43,847 bases of DNA, taken from the NCBI GenBank assembly GCA_001917585.1, contig MNEG01000130.1, positions 1-43,847 on the forward strand, written 5' to 3'. Of the stretch, positions 15,623 through 22,746 are shown piece after piece; the stretch's first letter is position 1; the number at the start of each line of letters is the position of its first letter. Below the pieces are notes generated by a model, which was not told the origin of the DNA, made no database searches, and worked only from the letters and a program-made list of their open reading frames with translations. The position numbers and the translations under genes were made by a program. The stretch is from Candidatus Rokubacteria bacterium 13_1_40CM_68_15. GTDB lineage: Bacteria > Methylomirabilota > Methylomirabilia > Rokubacteriales > CSP1-6.

Positions 15623-15648
15623 GCGCCCGGCGCAGGCAGGAGAGACCC

Positions 15649-15676
15649 AGCGGCCCACTTCGGTGGGCCGCTTTTT
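15649..15676 (+). terminator. Strong intrinsic terminator with UUCG loop
   Basis: AGCGGCCCAC-TTCG-GTGGGCCGCT is a perfect 10-bp stem closed by the very stable C(UUCG)G tetraloop and followed directly by TTTT. It lies 27 bases after the miniprotein stop and before the convergent broken dehalogenase, so it may serve both directions. Confidence 0.92.
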
Positions 15677-15694
15677 CGTCGGGCGAGGTCGGGA

Positions 15695-16289
15695 CTACGC
15701 TGGCAGCTGGTCGAGCCGACTGACGACGAGGTCCGCACGCAGGCCCAGCTCTTCCTCGGGCGCGCCCGCACGGTTGCACCACGCGACCTGATAGCCGAAC
15801 GCCTTCGCGCCGGCCACGTCCCAGGCGTTGGACGAGACGAACAGCAGCACACCGGCGGGAATGCCGAGGGCGCGGGGACCGAGCGCGTAGACGTCGGGCG
15901 ACGGCTTGTAGGTTTTCACGGCGTCCACCGACAGCACGTGACCCAGATGACGCCCTTGGTCGGGGCGCCAGCCGTTCCAGAGCCGCCGGTACCTCGGGAA
16001 AGCAGGCGAGGCTCAGGTACGCGTCCATGAGCCGGCGGACCTGCGCCTCGCTGGCCGACAGGGCGAGCCGGTGAATGGAGTGACGCAACGCCGCCTCGGT
16101 CACCAGCCAGAAATCTTCGTAGCGCTGCATGAGGGCGCGCAGCCACGTGTATTCGAGCTGCTTCTGACGCCACACGGCCGACAGCGTGGCAGGGTCGCTG
16201 GTGATCTCGCGTCCAGCTTCGATGACCGAGTGAACATCGAAGAGCGTGCCGTACGCGTCGAAGACGAACCCGCGGATGCGGGCAGTCAG
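15695..16289 (-). pseudogene. Haloacid dehalogenase (type II) with internal deletion and frameshift
   Basis: The N-terminal part reads GFVFDAYGTLFDVHSV (HAD motif I with nucleophile Asp), RQKQLEYTWLRALMQRYEDFW and SLACFPEVPAALERLAP, all typical of L-2-haloacid dehalogenases. The C-terminal part continues in another frame: LSVDAVKTYKPSPDVY (motif with conserved Lys) and FVSSNAWDVAGAKAFGY (motif with Asp). Between them about 25 residues, including the motif II Ser/Asn segment (usually LSNG), are missing, and the frame changes near 15940. No standard start codon is seen in frame; the reading frame begins where it overlaps the upstream carboxypeptidase stop. The gene is therefore broken. Confidence 0.82.
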
Positions 16290-17179
16290 GGCGTGGCCTG
16301 AGCGGCCCGCCGGACACGAATCGACTTCTTCGGCCGGGAGCGCTCGGGCTCGGGCGGGTCGAGGCCGGTTTCCACGAAGCCGAAGCGCAGGACACGCTTG
16401 GCGTCGAGGAACGACTGCGCCCGACTGCGCGAGCCGAGCACGATCATCACGAACTCCTGGCCGCCCCGCCACGCGGCCACGGCGAGATTGTAGCCGGCTT
16501 CGTGGGTGAAGCCGGTCTTGAGCGCCTGCACGCCGAGCGGATCGTCGAAGAGCGGAATGTGCCGCGCGTAGACGCGGCCGCGGTAGATGAAGGTCTGCCC
16601 GCCCAGGAGGGTCCGAGCGGCCGGATAGTCGTGGAGCAGCCGGCCGATCAGCAGGGCCATGTCCTTCGCGTTCGTCCGCTGCAGCACGTCGGGCAGGCCA
16701 TGGGCGTTCGCGAAGCGCGTGGCAGCCATCCCGAACTCGCGCCCCTTGGCGTTCATGCGCTCCACGAAGCTCGGCTCGTCACCCGCCAGGTGGTCAGCGA
16801 CGGCGGCGGCCGCGTCGTTGGCGGAGGCAATGGCGACGCCCTCGAGCAGGACGCGAAGTGGGACGTGCTCGCCGGTGCGAAGGCCCATGCGGTAGCGGCC
16901 GACCCTCGAGGCGTGAGCGCTCACGGTGACGACGTCTTCGACGTCGGCTCGACCGTGCTCGATGGCCTCGAAGGCGAGATAGAGCGTCATGAGCTTCACC
17001 AGGCTGGCCGGGGCCCGCTCCAGGTCGGCGTTCTTTTCGAAGATGGTTCGCCCGTCGGCGTCGAGCAGGAGGACTGCCTCGGCATTGAGCCTCGGCGAGC
17101 GGAGGGTCTGAGCGCTGGCGGAGGCGGCGAACAGCAAAGGCAGCACCACCAGAGCGATGGACGCGACGCGAAGCACCAA
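16286..17179 (-). CDS. D-alanyl-D-alanine carboxypeptidase (S11 / PBP5-6 type)
   Basis: A 297-residue exported serine-type carboxypeptidase. It has a signal peptide (VASIALVVLPLLFAASASAQ), then the three penicillin-binding motifs: S59-L-V-K62, S119-A-N121 and K221-T-G223 (ALKTGFTHEAGYNL). It removes the terminal D-Ala from peptidoglycan pentapeptides. The usual C-terminal beta domain and membrane-anchor helix are replaced by a short basic tail (RSRPKKSIRVRR), so membrane attachment is uncertain. The start is TTG 17179 or GTG 17176. A TAGAAT hexamer lies at 17190-17185 on the minus strand, so the transcript would be nearly leaderless. Confidence 0.93.
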   Translation of the reverse strand: MVLRVASIALVVLPLLFAASASAQTLRSPRLNAEAVLLLDADGRTIFEKNADLERAPASLVKLMTLYLAFEAIEHGRADVEDVVTVSAHASRVGRYRMGLRTGEHVPLRVLLEGVAIASANDAAAAVADHLAGDEPSFVERMNAKGREFGMAATRFANAHGLPDVLQRTNAKDMALLIGRLLHDYPAARTLLGGQTFIYRGRVYARHIPLFDDPLGVQALKTGFTHEAGYNLAVAAWRGGQEFVMIVLGSRSRAQSFLDAKRVLRFGFVETGLDPPEPERSRPKKSIRVRRAAQATP

Positions 17180-17202
17180 AAGCTATTCTAACCGAAGAGC
17201 CC

Positions 17203-17472
17203 TCAGCGAACGGCCTGCTTCAACTCCTTGGACGGCTTGAAACGCGGTATCCGCCCGGCCACCGTGACCGTTTGCCCAGTTTTTGGGTTTCGCAAGGTGC
17301 GGGGGCGGCGGCGAGCGACCGAAAAAGTCCCGAAACCGACCAGCGTGACGGGATCACCGCGCTTGAGGGACGCGCGGATCGCGATCAACATCGCCCGGAG
17401 CGCGCGCTCGGTGCCGGCCTTGGGCCAGCCGGCGGCTTTCGCCATGTTCACGATGAGGTCCGCCCGGGTCAT
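17203..17472 (-). CDS. HU-family DNA-binding protein
   Basis: An 89-residue histone-like protein of the HU/IHF family. It shows the N-terminal helical part (MTRADLIVNMAKAAG), GFGTFSVARRRPRTLRNPKTGQ (the DNA-contacting beta arm with the Arg-Asn-Pro motif) and the closing PRFKPSKELKQAVR. The Pro in RNPKTG intercalates in the minor groove in known members. Dimers bend and compact DNA. The ATG follows directly after the TAG of the upstream gene, so it is probably co-transcribed. Confidence 0.95.
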   Translation of the reverse strand: MTRADLIVNMAKAAGWPKAGTERALRAMLIAIRASLKRGDPVTLVGFGTFSVARRRPRTLRNPKTGQTVTVAGRIPRFKPSKELKQAVR

Positions 17473-17964
17473 CTACATGCCGAAGGCGCCGCGAGCCTCG
17501 TCCATGACGCCTTCCGTGATGGTGAGCACGCCCTTGGCTTCCGCGTACCGCTCGATCGCGCGGCGGGCCATGGGCCGGATGAACTCGGGGATGCGGGCGA
17601 CGCGGGCCTCCGCTTCCGGGCTCCATGTGACGCCGGCCGGCGCCGCCGTCGCGCTGTCGCTCAACATCGCGGCGAACGGGCAACCGCCCTCGGCCGTCTG
17701 GGCCACCGGCTCTTCCGCGAACGCATCCGGCCGCGCCCCCGCCATCGAAGCGCGGAGGTGCTCGAAGGGCGTGGCCGGCGTCGTTCGTCCACCGATCTTC
17801 ACGCCGAGGCTCTTCACCATCTGCGTCTCGAAGGCATTGGTCAGCATCGCCACGCGGAAGCCACACTCGGGACAGCGAAAGGTCACGGTGAGCGAACCCT
17901 CGTCGGGTCCGGCGGTCCCGTGGAGCTTCATCGGTTCGTCGCAGTCGAGGCAGAGGAACTTCAT
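17473..17964 (-). CDS. Zinc-ribbon protein with C-terminal PCP_red-like domain
   Basis: A 163-residue protein. The N-terminus has two Cys pairs, CLDC (residues 5-8) and CPEC (31-34), which look like a zinc ribbon. After a linker, the last 50 residues (WSPEAEARVARIPEFIRPMARRAIERYAEAKG...ITEGVMDEAR) match the small PCP_red domain first described at the C-terminus of the BchB subunit of dark-operative protochlorophyllide reductase. No other bacteriochlorophyll gene is present, and this domain occurs in non-photosynthetic bacteria in unrelated contexts. It sits between a membrane protein and HU in a tight minus-strand operon. The role is unknown. Confidence 0.78.
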   Translation of the reverse strand: MKFLCLDCDEPMKLHGTAGPDEGSLTVTFRCPECGFRVAMLTNAFETQMVKSLGVKIGGRTTPATPFEHLRASMAGARPDAFAEEPVAQTAEGGCPFAAMLSDSATAAPAGVTWSPEAEARVARIPEFIRPMARRAIERYAEAKGVLTITEGVMDEARGAFGM

Positions 17965-18320
17965 GGCCGCGTCATTCTAGCAGGCAGCGGAAGCCGCGGC
18001 CACGCGCGAAGCGCCGCCGGTGTCTGCAGCAGCAGAATCGCGGCGGCGGCGCCACCCGCGAGCATCCACCAGCCGGTGAGAACACCTCTCAGCACGACGA
18101 CGGAGAAGAAGACGTACGCCGAGAAGCGCGCACGACGATGCCGCGCGAGCAACAGCGCCGCCACCACGGGCGCGGCGACGCCCGAGATCCACCAGTGGCC
18201 GATACCGAGTGCGAACGTCGCGTAGCCGGCGAGTCCCAGCGCGAGCAGCGACGCGAGCGCACGCTCCCCGCAACGCGAAGACGACACTGCCTGCGACACG
18301 GGGCGCAGCGTAGGCGACAC
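17961..18320 (-). CDS. Small membrane protein
   Basis: A 119-residue protein with about three TM helices (ALASLLALGLAGYATFALGIG, WISGVAAPVVAALLLA, and the pair AYVFFSVVVLRGVLTGWWMLAGGAAAAILLLQ). It begins at GTG 18320 and overlaps the next gene by ATGA (17961-17964). The family is not recognised. It is the first gene of the operon with the PCP_red-like and HU genes. Confidence 0.65.
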   Translation of the reverse strand: MSPTLRPVSQAVSSSRCGERALASLLALGLAGYATFALGIGHWWISGVAAPVVAALLLARHRRARFSAYVFFSVVVLRGVLTGWWMLAGGAAAAILLLQTPAALRAWPRLPLPARMTRP

Positions 18321-18403
18321 GCCTCAGAGTGTCAAACGTGAGGTGATACGCTGACGCGACCTTGCCCACCCGAGCGAATGATGCGAGGCTTGCTGTCCAG
18401 CCG

Positions 18404-18964
18404 ATGAGGTTCGTGAAGCACGTCGTCGCGTGTCTCCTGCTCGCCCTGGTCGCCTCGGTCGCGCACGGCGCCGACCCGGTCTGGGAAGCCTTGCAGTCAC
18501 GCGGCAGCGTCGTGGTGCTGCGCCACAGCTTCGCGCCCGGCGGATTCGATCCGCCAGACGCCAGGCTCGACGACTGCTCCACGCAACGCAATCTGGACGA
18601 AAGCGGTCGCCAGCAGGCCAGGCAGATCGGTGAGGCGTTTCAGCAGAACGGAATCGCGGTCGGGACGGTCCTCTCGAGTCCTCGCTGCCGGTGCCTCGAT
18701 ACGGCCCGCCTCGCCTTCGGACGGGTCCAGTCCTGGGACCCGCTACAAGGTGCGCTCAATGACACGGAACTTCGGCGACGGCACGTCGACGAGATCAAGA
18801 AGGCGATCGCCGAGCATCGCGACGGACCACCACTGGTACTGGTCACTCACGGCAGCGTCGTGGCCGATTTGACCGGTGTCAATGTTCGGATGGGTGAGTT
18901 CGTGGTGCTCCGGCGTGCGGCTGACGGCACGCACTCCGTCGCGGGTCGGCTCTACGTGGATTGA
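18404..18964 (+). CDS. Exported histidine phosphatase-family protein
   Basis: A 186-residue protein from ATG 18404 with a signal peptide (FVKHVVACLLLALVASVAHGA). The phosphoglycerate-mutase-type core is present: the RH motif R40-H41 (VVLRHSFAPG), STQRNLDESGRQQA, SSPRCRCLDTA with the second Arg, and VTHGSV with the second His. All four phosphate-pocket residues are there, so it should be an active exported phosphatase on an unknown substrate. The TTG at 18362 in the ORF track adds 14 residues before the signal peptide and is less likely. Confidence 0.88.
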   Translation: MRFVKHVVACLLLALVASVAHGADPVWEALQSRGSVVVLRHSFAPGGFDPPDARLDDCSTQRNLDESGRQQARQIGEAFQQNGIAVGTVLSSPRCRCLDTARLAFGRVQSWDPLQGALNDTELRRRHVDEIKKAIAEHRDGPPLVLVTHGSVVADLTGVNVRMGEFVVLRRAADGTHSVAGRLYVD

Positions 18965-19005
18965 GAGCCCGTCACCATGCTGCCGGGCGCCGGGCGATCA
19001 TCGGC

Positions 19006-20085
19006 TCACAGGCGGACGACGAACGACTCCAGCGACGCCCCGTCGAACTTCTCGTCGGGGGAATGACAGACGTGACACGCCCGAACCCCGATGTCTGAGA
19101 CCAGCGTGTAGCCGGTGGTCCCGTGACGCCAGATGATCACGTCGTAGCCCCGACGCTGGACGAGCTTGAACCTCGGGTTCTCACCCAGCTCCAGCTCGTT
19201 GTAGCCCGCCTCCTCGATGATGAAGAGCGAGACCCGGTGGTCATCGAGCTGGTAGTCGATCGCCGCGGTTTCGGCACCGGCCAGGCGAGACAGACGAGCG
19301 CCCATCAACGTGATCTTGGGATTCTTGAGATCGGGAAGCACGACCTTGAACTCGACGCGCTGCCGAAACCAGTCCTCCACCGCGGCAGGTGACACCCCGG
19401 CGATCGCCGGTCGCATCAGCCCGCGAACCAGCTTCTGATGCTGATCGACCGACGCGTCGGCGACTCCGTTCAGCCTGGTGCCACGCTGCATCGATGCGAT
19501 CGAGCCCGCGCCGAGCGTGATACCGGTGGCGAGCACGACGGCTGCCGCGAGCGCGTAGAGCCACGGCTTGTAGCGCGGACGCCGGAGCCTGGTGCTGGGT
19601 ACGGCGAGGTCAACGAGCACGTCGGCAGCCCGCGCAGGCCTCGAGATCAGGATCTCTCGACGGAGATTCCCGCCGGACACGTCGCCGGCAGGGGATGGCA
19701 CCGGCAGAGCGCCGCCGGCGGCTTCTCCGGTGTGCTGCCGGATCGCGGCCACCAGGGTATCGGGCGAGCACGGCCTGGCCAGGAAGCCGTCGGCACCGGC
19801 ATGCCTAACGGTCTCCCGCACCCCCGGCAACGTATTCCCTGTGATGATGATGACCGGGATGGCGGCAGTGCGATCATTCGCCTTGAGGCGCCGACACACC
19901 TGCAGGCCGTCCAGGACCGGCATCGCCAGATCGAGGACGATCACGTCGGGCCGGTGGTCCGTCACGACGTCGATCACTTGACCGCCGTCGGCAGCCTCGT
20001 CGACGACGAAGCCGGCCAGTGCCAGCGACGTGACATACAGCTCGCGCTGGTCTCCGAGGTCGTCAGCGATCAGGATACGCTTCAT
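19006..20085 (-). CDS. Membrane-tethered receiver with anti-sigma-like periplasmic domain and CXXCH haem motif
   Basis: A 359-residue protein from ATG 20085. Residues 1-120 are a receiver with D8/D9, phospho-acceptor D52 (VIVLDLAMP) and T82, but the conserved Lys is Arg (FLARPCSP, R104). After a Pro/Gly linker there is one TM helix (KPWLYALAAAVVLATGITLGAG, ~173-194). The outer part (DWFRQRVEF..., GARLSRLAGAETAAIDYQLDDHRVSLFII, RRGYDVIIWRHGTTGYTLVSD) matches the extracytoplasmic sensor part of transmembrane anti-sigma factors. It ends CHVCH (337-341), a c-type haem attachment motif. The receiver thus replaces the usual zinc-binding anti-sigma domain. A redox- or gas-sensing role across the membrane is inferred; no sigma factor is adjacent. 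Confidence 0.85.
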   Translation of the reverse strand: MKRILIADDLGDQRELYVTSLALAGFVVDEAADGGQVIDVVTDHRPDVIVLDLAMPVLDGLQVCRRLKANDRTAAIPVIIITGNTLPGVRETVRHAGADGFLARPCSPDTLVAAIRQHTGEAAGGALPVPSPAGDVSGGNLRREILISRPARAADVLVDLAVPSTRLRRPRYKPWLYALAAAVVLATGITLGAGSIASMQRGTRLNGVADASVDQHQKLVRGLMRPAIAGVSPAAVEDWFRQRVEFKVVLPDLKNPKITLMGARLSRLAGAETAAIDYQLDDHRVSLFIIEEAGYNELELGENPRFKLVQRRGYDVIIWRHGTTGYTLVSDIGVRACHVCHSPDEKFDGASLESFVVRL

Positions 20086-20182
20086 ATATCTAACGAAGAT
20101 ATGAGTGCTGCCATCACAGCAAAATTCAGTCCCGGCCCGACTGCCTTCAAGGCCGCAGAATCGTGTAAGTTTACGCCCGAGA

Positions 20183-20222
20183 ACGATGGTCAAATGCCCC
20201 TCGGCGGGCAAATGCCCATCGT
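20183..20222. repeat. Nested inverted repeat upstream of tRNA-Thr
   Basis: ACGATGG (20183-20189) pairs with CCATCGT (20216-20222), and inside it GCCC and GGGC can form a second helix. CAAATGCCC occurs twice (20191-20199 and 20209-20217). The 222-base interval between the receiver gene and the tRNA has no other recognisable feature. It could be an operator, a small structured RNA or a remnant of a mobile repeat. Confidence 0.4.
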
Positions 20223-20307
20223 TTGGACCCTTCGGGCAGTGCGTCCCGCCACAAGCTCAGCACGGGATGATAAACTTCACGACGTTCCGGCCGCAGGCCG
20301 CCGAGAC

Positions 20308-20382
20308 GCCGGGGTAGCTCAGAGGCAGAGCAACTGATTCGTAATCAGTAGGTCGCGGGTTCAACTCCCGCCCCCGGCTCCA
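20308..20382 (+). tRNA. tRNA-Thr (anticodon CGT)
   Basis: Full cloverleaf: acceptor GCCGGGG/CCCCGGC, D arm GCTC...GAGC, anticodon arm ACTGA-TTCGTAA-TCAGT with CGT at 20340-20342, T arm GCGGG-TTCAACT-CCCGC, discriminator T and an encoded CCA (20380-20382). The body closely resembles bacterial tRNA-Thr(CGT), which decodes ACG. No integrase gene is adjacent. Confidence 0.97.
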
Positions 20383-20806
20383 GGTCTCCCGCCCAATCAA
20401 GTCAACGAGTTCTGCATCGCAGCGCGTAGCCGGCTCGGTGTGGGTTCCAAGAACTGGTTTCATGCTGCGCTCGCGACTCTCCCGTCCGGTTGAGTCGAGG
20501 ATCCGACAGCGCTTCGTGCGCGGGGATAACATCCGGCGCGAAGCGATCTCATCGGGGCTCCGCGTGCCCAACCGTGCAGCGCACCGATCCAAGCGCCCGC
20601 CGGGGCGGTCCAGGACGAGTTCGCTCGCGATCTTGCCCGAGCATGCAGACGGTCTCGACGAGGGCCGAATTCAACCAATGGCGAGGTCGGCGCTGTTTAC
20701 AGCGGGGTTCGATCGTCGGATATGCCGTGTACTCGAGCCGGGCAAAAATCACGGTGATCACGCGGTGGTTGGATCCTTGCACCGGACGCGGTCACGAGGT
20801 GATCCC
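20383..20806. other. 424-bp stretch after the tRNA, no gene recognised
   Basis: ORFs run through this region on both strands, but none has a domain, and the long plus-strand ORF from 20438 is only an N-terminal extension of the exported protein starting at 20807. No integrase or attachment-site copy of the tRNA 3' end was found nearby. GAGGTGA at 20796-20802 is the ribosome-binding site of the next gene. Confidence 0.5.
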
Positions 20807-21613
20807 ATGCGACGATGGATCGTCGTGCTGACCCTCACGTTCGCGCCTGTTTCCTTCGTCCACGCCGCTCCCGGTGACCCCCGTCTCGTGCAAGGCATTC
20901 TGGAGTGGCCGGCCAAGCTGACCGTCGAGCCCTTCGTCGTGCTCCGCTCGGAAGACGGGCGGTGGTATTACGCCGAGGTCAAGGGCGCGAAGCGCCTGGA
21001 GTCAGTGCCGATGACCGCCGGCGCGCGAGTCACCATCCTCGGCACCGAGGCGGCGCGACCTCACGAGATCACGGCGCTCGCGGTCAGCTCGGGAGATGCC
21101 GCCGCTCTGGCGCTCGCGCTCATGTCTCACGCGACGCCGACACCGCCGGCATCGGCCGCCTCGCCGCCGCCGACCGCTGAGTCGGCGCCGCCATCCAAGC
21201 CCGTGGCCGCAGAACCTGCGCCGAAGACCATTGCCAAGGCGGAACCGGCTCGCCCTCAGCCCGCGGCATCCAACCCGGCACCGCCGGCGAGGCTGCCGGT
21301 CACCGAGCCGCAAAAGGAGAAGGTGAAGCCGTCTGCCAGCGTGTCGGCGACGCCTCCGGGCACATCGCGATGGTCAGAAGTTCGCGGCACGGTGCACTCG
21401 CTCGGCGGCCAGGAGGTCGTGGTGCGGGCCGAGGACGGCCAGCTCGTGCCCGTCGATCTCTCTGGCCTTCGTGGCGCGGCGGTATCGCTCACGCCCGGAT
21501 CGCCGATCGTCGTGTACGGCATGCGTAGCGACGAGAAGTTTCAGGCGATCGGGCTGATCCAGCAGGAAACGCGACCACAGGCAAAGCCCGTGGCCGCGCC
21601 ACCGCGCCGCTGA
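20807..21613 (+). CDS. Exported Pro/Ala-rich protein with two beta domains
   Basis: A 268-residue protein from ATG 20807, supported by GAGGTGA just upstream. It has a signal peptide (WIVVLTLTFAPVSFVHA), a first beta-rich domain (ILEWPAKLTVEPFVVLRSEDGRWYYAEV...GARVTILGTE), a long Pro/Ala/Lys linker (residues ~105-180) and a second small beta-barrel (VRGTVHSLGGQEVVVRAEDGQLVPVDLS...GSPIVVYG). Both domains look OB/SH3-like and may be related to each other. The linker is periplasm- or wall-spanning in style. The family is unknown. Confidence 0.7.
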   Translation: MRRWIVVLTLTFAPVSFVHAAPGDPRLVQGILEWPAKLTVEPFVVLRSEDGRWYYAEVKGAKRLESVPMTAGARVTILGTEAARPHEITALAVSSGDAAALALALMSHATPTPPASAASPPPTAESAPPSKPVAAEPAPKTIAKAEPARPQPAASNPAPPARLPVTEPQKEKVKPSASVSATPPGTSRWSEVRGTVHSLGGQEVVVRAEDGQLVPVDLSGLRGAAVSLTPGSPIVVYGMRSDEKFQAIGLIQQETRPQAKPVAAPPRR

Positions 21614-21629
21614 CGTCGCGCCCGTGCGG

Positions 21630-21649
21630 CATGCCGTTTCGCCGGCATG
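21630..21649. terminator. Hairpin between convergent genes
   Basis: CATGCCG-TTTCGC-CGGCATG forms a 7-bp stem between the convergent stops at 21613 and 21671. No T-tract follows, so termination efficiency is doubtful. Confidence 0.4.
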
Positions 21650-21670
21650 AAATGGCGAATCCGCCGTACT

Positions 21671-22210
21671 TCAGTCACCGGTCGCTCCATCCGGCCCCCG
21701 CGGGTCCACGGTATTGGGCAGGCACACGTGGTCGAACACCAGCGGTCTCCCGCTCTTGATCCTCATTTCGAAATATCCGTCACGGACCGTGATGAGTGAG
21801 TCAGTGTCGCGTCGCGCTTCGGCACGTGCCTGTTCAGGGGTCAATGAGGGGCGTTTCGGGTCCCACGGAGTCCCGCCTTTGACGACGTTGAACGCCGCAT
21901 CGCCCCGTATGCCGAGGTAGGCTTCACGCTTGCCCTGAGCATTGGCCGCGGCGGCATTCCGGCAATCTGCAAGGTGGTCGTATTCTTCCACGACGCGCCA
22001 CTCACCGGTCGAAAAGGCGCGACTGTCCGTGATGTACACCCACAACACCCACGCGCGATCGGCGGCTGCGGCCGTGGTGAGCCCGGTCAGGACGAGGACG
22101 GAGAGGACGATATTTCGAAGCGCGTTCGCACGGCAATTACGGGCGACGCCGACGCGTGAACACTGCGTCAGCCGTTGGTGAGTCGATCGGTCAATCGCGG
22201 TCCGAATCAT
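21671..22210 (-). CDS. Exported hypothetical protein
   Basis: A 179-residue protein from ATG 22210 (ORF track 22252). The N-terminus is long and basic before a hydrophobic segment (NIVLSVLVLTGLTTAAAADRA), so the real start may be further in. The mature part starts AWVLWVYITDSRAF and contains EWRVVEEYDHLADCRNAAAA and, near the end, DHVCLPNTVDPRGP. Two Cys residues could form a disulfide. The pattern of Trp-rich start, one Cys helix and the CLPxTVDPRGP ending suggests a conserved small secreted family, but I cannot name it. Confidence 0.6.
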   Translation of the reverse strand: MIRTAIDRSTHQRLTQCSRVGVARNCRANALRNIVLSVLVLTGLTTAAAADRAWVLWVYITDSRAFSTGEWRVVEEYDHLADCRNAAAANAQGKREAYLGIRGDAAFNVVKGGTPWDPKRPSLTPEQARAEARRDTDSLITVRDGYFEMRIKSGRPLVFDHVCLPNTVDPRGPDGATGD

Positions 22211-22482
22211 GGCCGCAATCTCCCTGAGAGGTGGTCGGACGCGTTGCTGCAATTCACCGGGTCAGCGCCGTATTTCACTTTATCCTAGACGGCCCGTTGC
22301 CCGAAAATTCGCGAACATCAGGAAACGGCTCCAGGTACCGCAAGGGCTTCCGCGAGACGGCTATCCCACAACTTCGCGCACTTGCGAGAGGGGTAAGCAG
22401 CGACCTCCGCGAAAGTTGCTTTCGGCGGCGCCGGCGCGGGATCATCCAGGAAGACGAAAACATCTCTTACGGGGAGGCGGTC

Positions 22483-22695
22483 ATGGCGAAAGAACTCAAG
22501 TGCTCCGACGTAGGGATGAAGTCCTGCAACTTCGTGGCGCAGGGCAGGGACGAGAAAGAGGTCATGACGAAGGCTGCCGAGCACGCCAGGAACGCCCACG
22601 GCATGACAACCATCCCGCCAGACGTCGAGAAGAAAGCGCGGGCTGCGATCCGCGAGGCTCAGCTCAAACCCTTCACCGCAGGACAGAAAGTCTAG
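22483..22695 (+). CDS. DUF1059 family protein
   Basis: A 70-residue protein starting MAKELKCSDVGMKSCNFVAQG, with a GGGGAGG ribosome-binding site. DUF1059 proteins have exactly this layout: a short Cys-containing beta hairpin (CSDVGMKSCNF) followed by a helix with KAAEHARNAHGM and a helical end. Two Cys and the HARNAHG His residues could bind a metal. The function of the family is unknown; members are often stress-related by context. A long stem-loop follows the stop. Confidence 0.88.
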   Translation: MAKELKCSDVGMKSCNFVAQGRDEKEVMTKAAEHARNAHGMTTIPPDVEKKARAAIREAQLKPFTAGQKV

Positions 22696-22711
22696 TCACT
22701 CAGGCGTTGGC

Positions 22712-22746
22712 GCCGGCGCGCTCCTAATCGTCGGGAGCGCGCCGGC
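22712..22746 (+). terminator. Long GC stem-loop after the DUF1059 gene
   Basis: GCCGGCGCGCTCC and GGAGCGCGCCGGC form a perfect 13-bp stem with a 9-base loop, 17 bases after the stop. There is no T-tract, so it is either a GC-type terminator or a 3' stabilising hairpin. Confidence 0.6.

Noticed and set aside
20308-20806. tRNA-Thr as an integration site
   Set aside because: No integrase gene and no direct repeat of the tRNA 3' end were seen within several kilobases.
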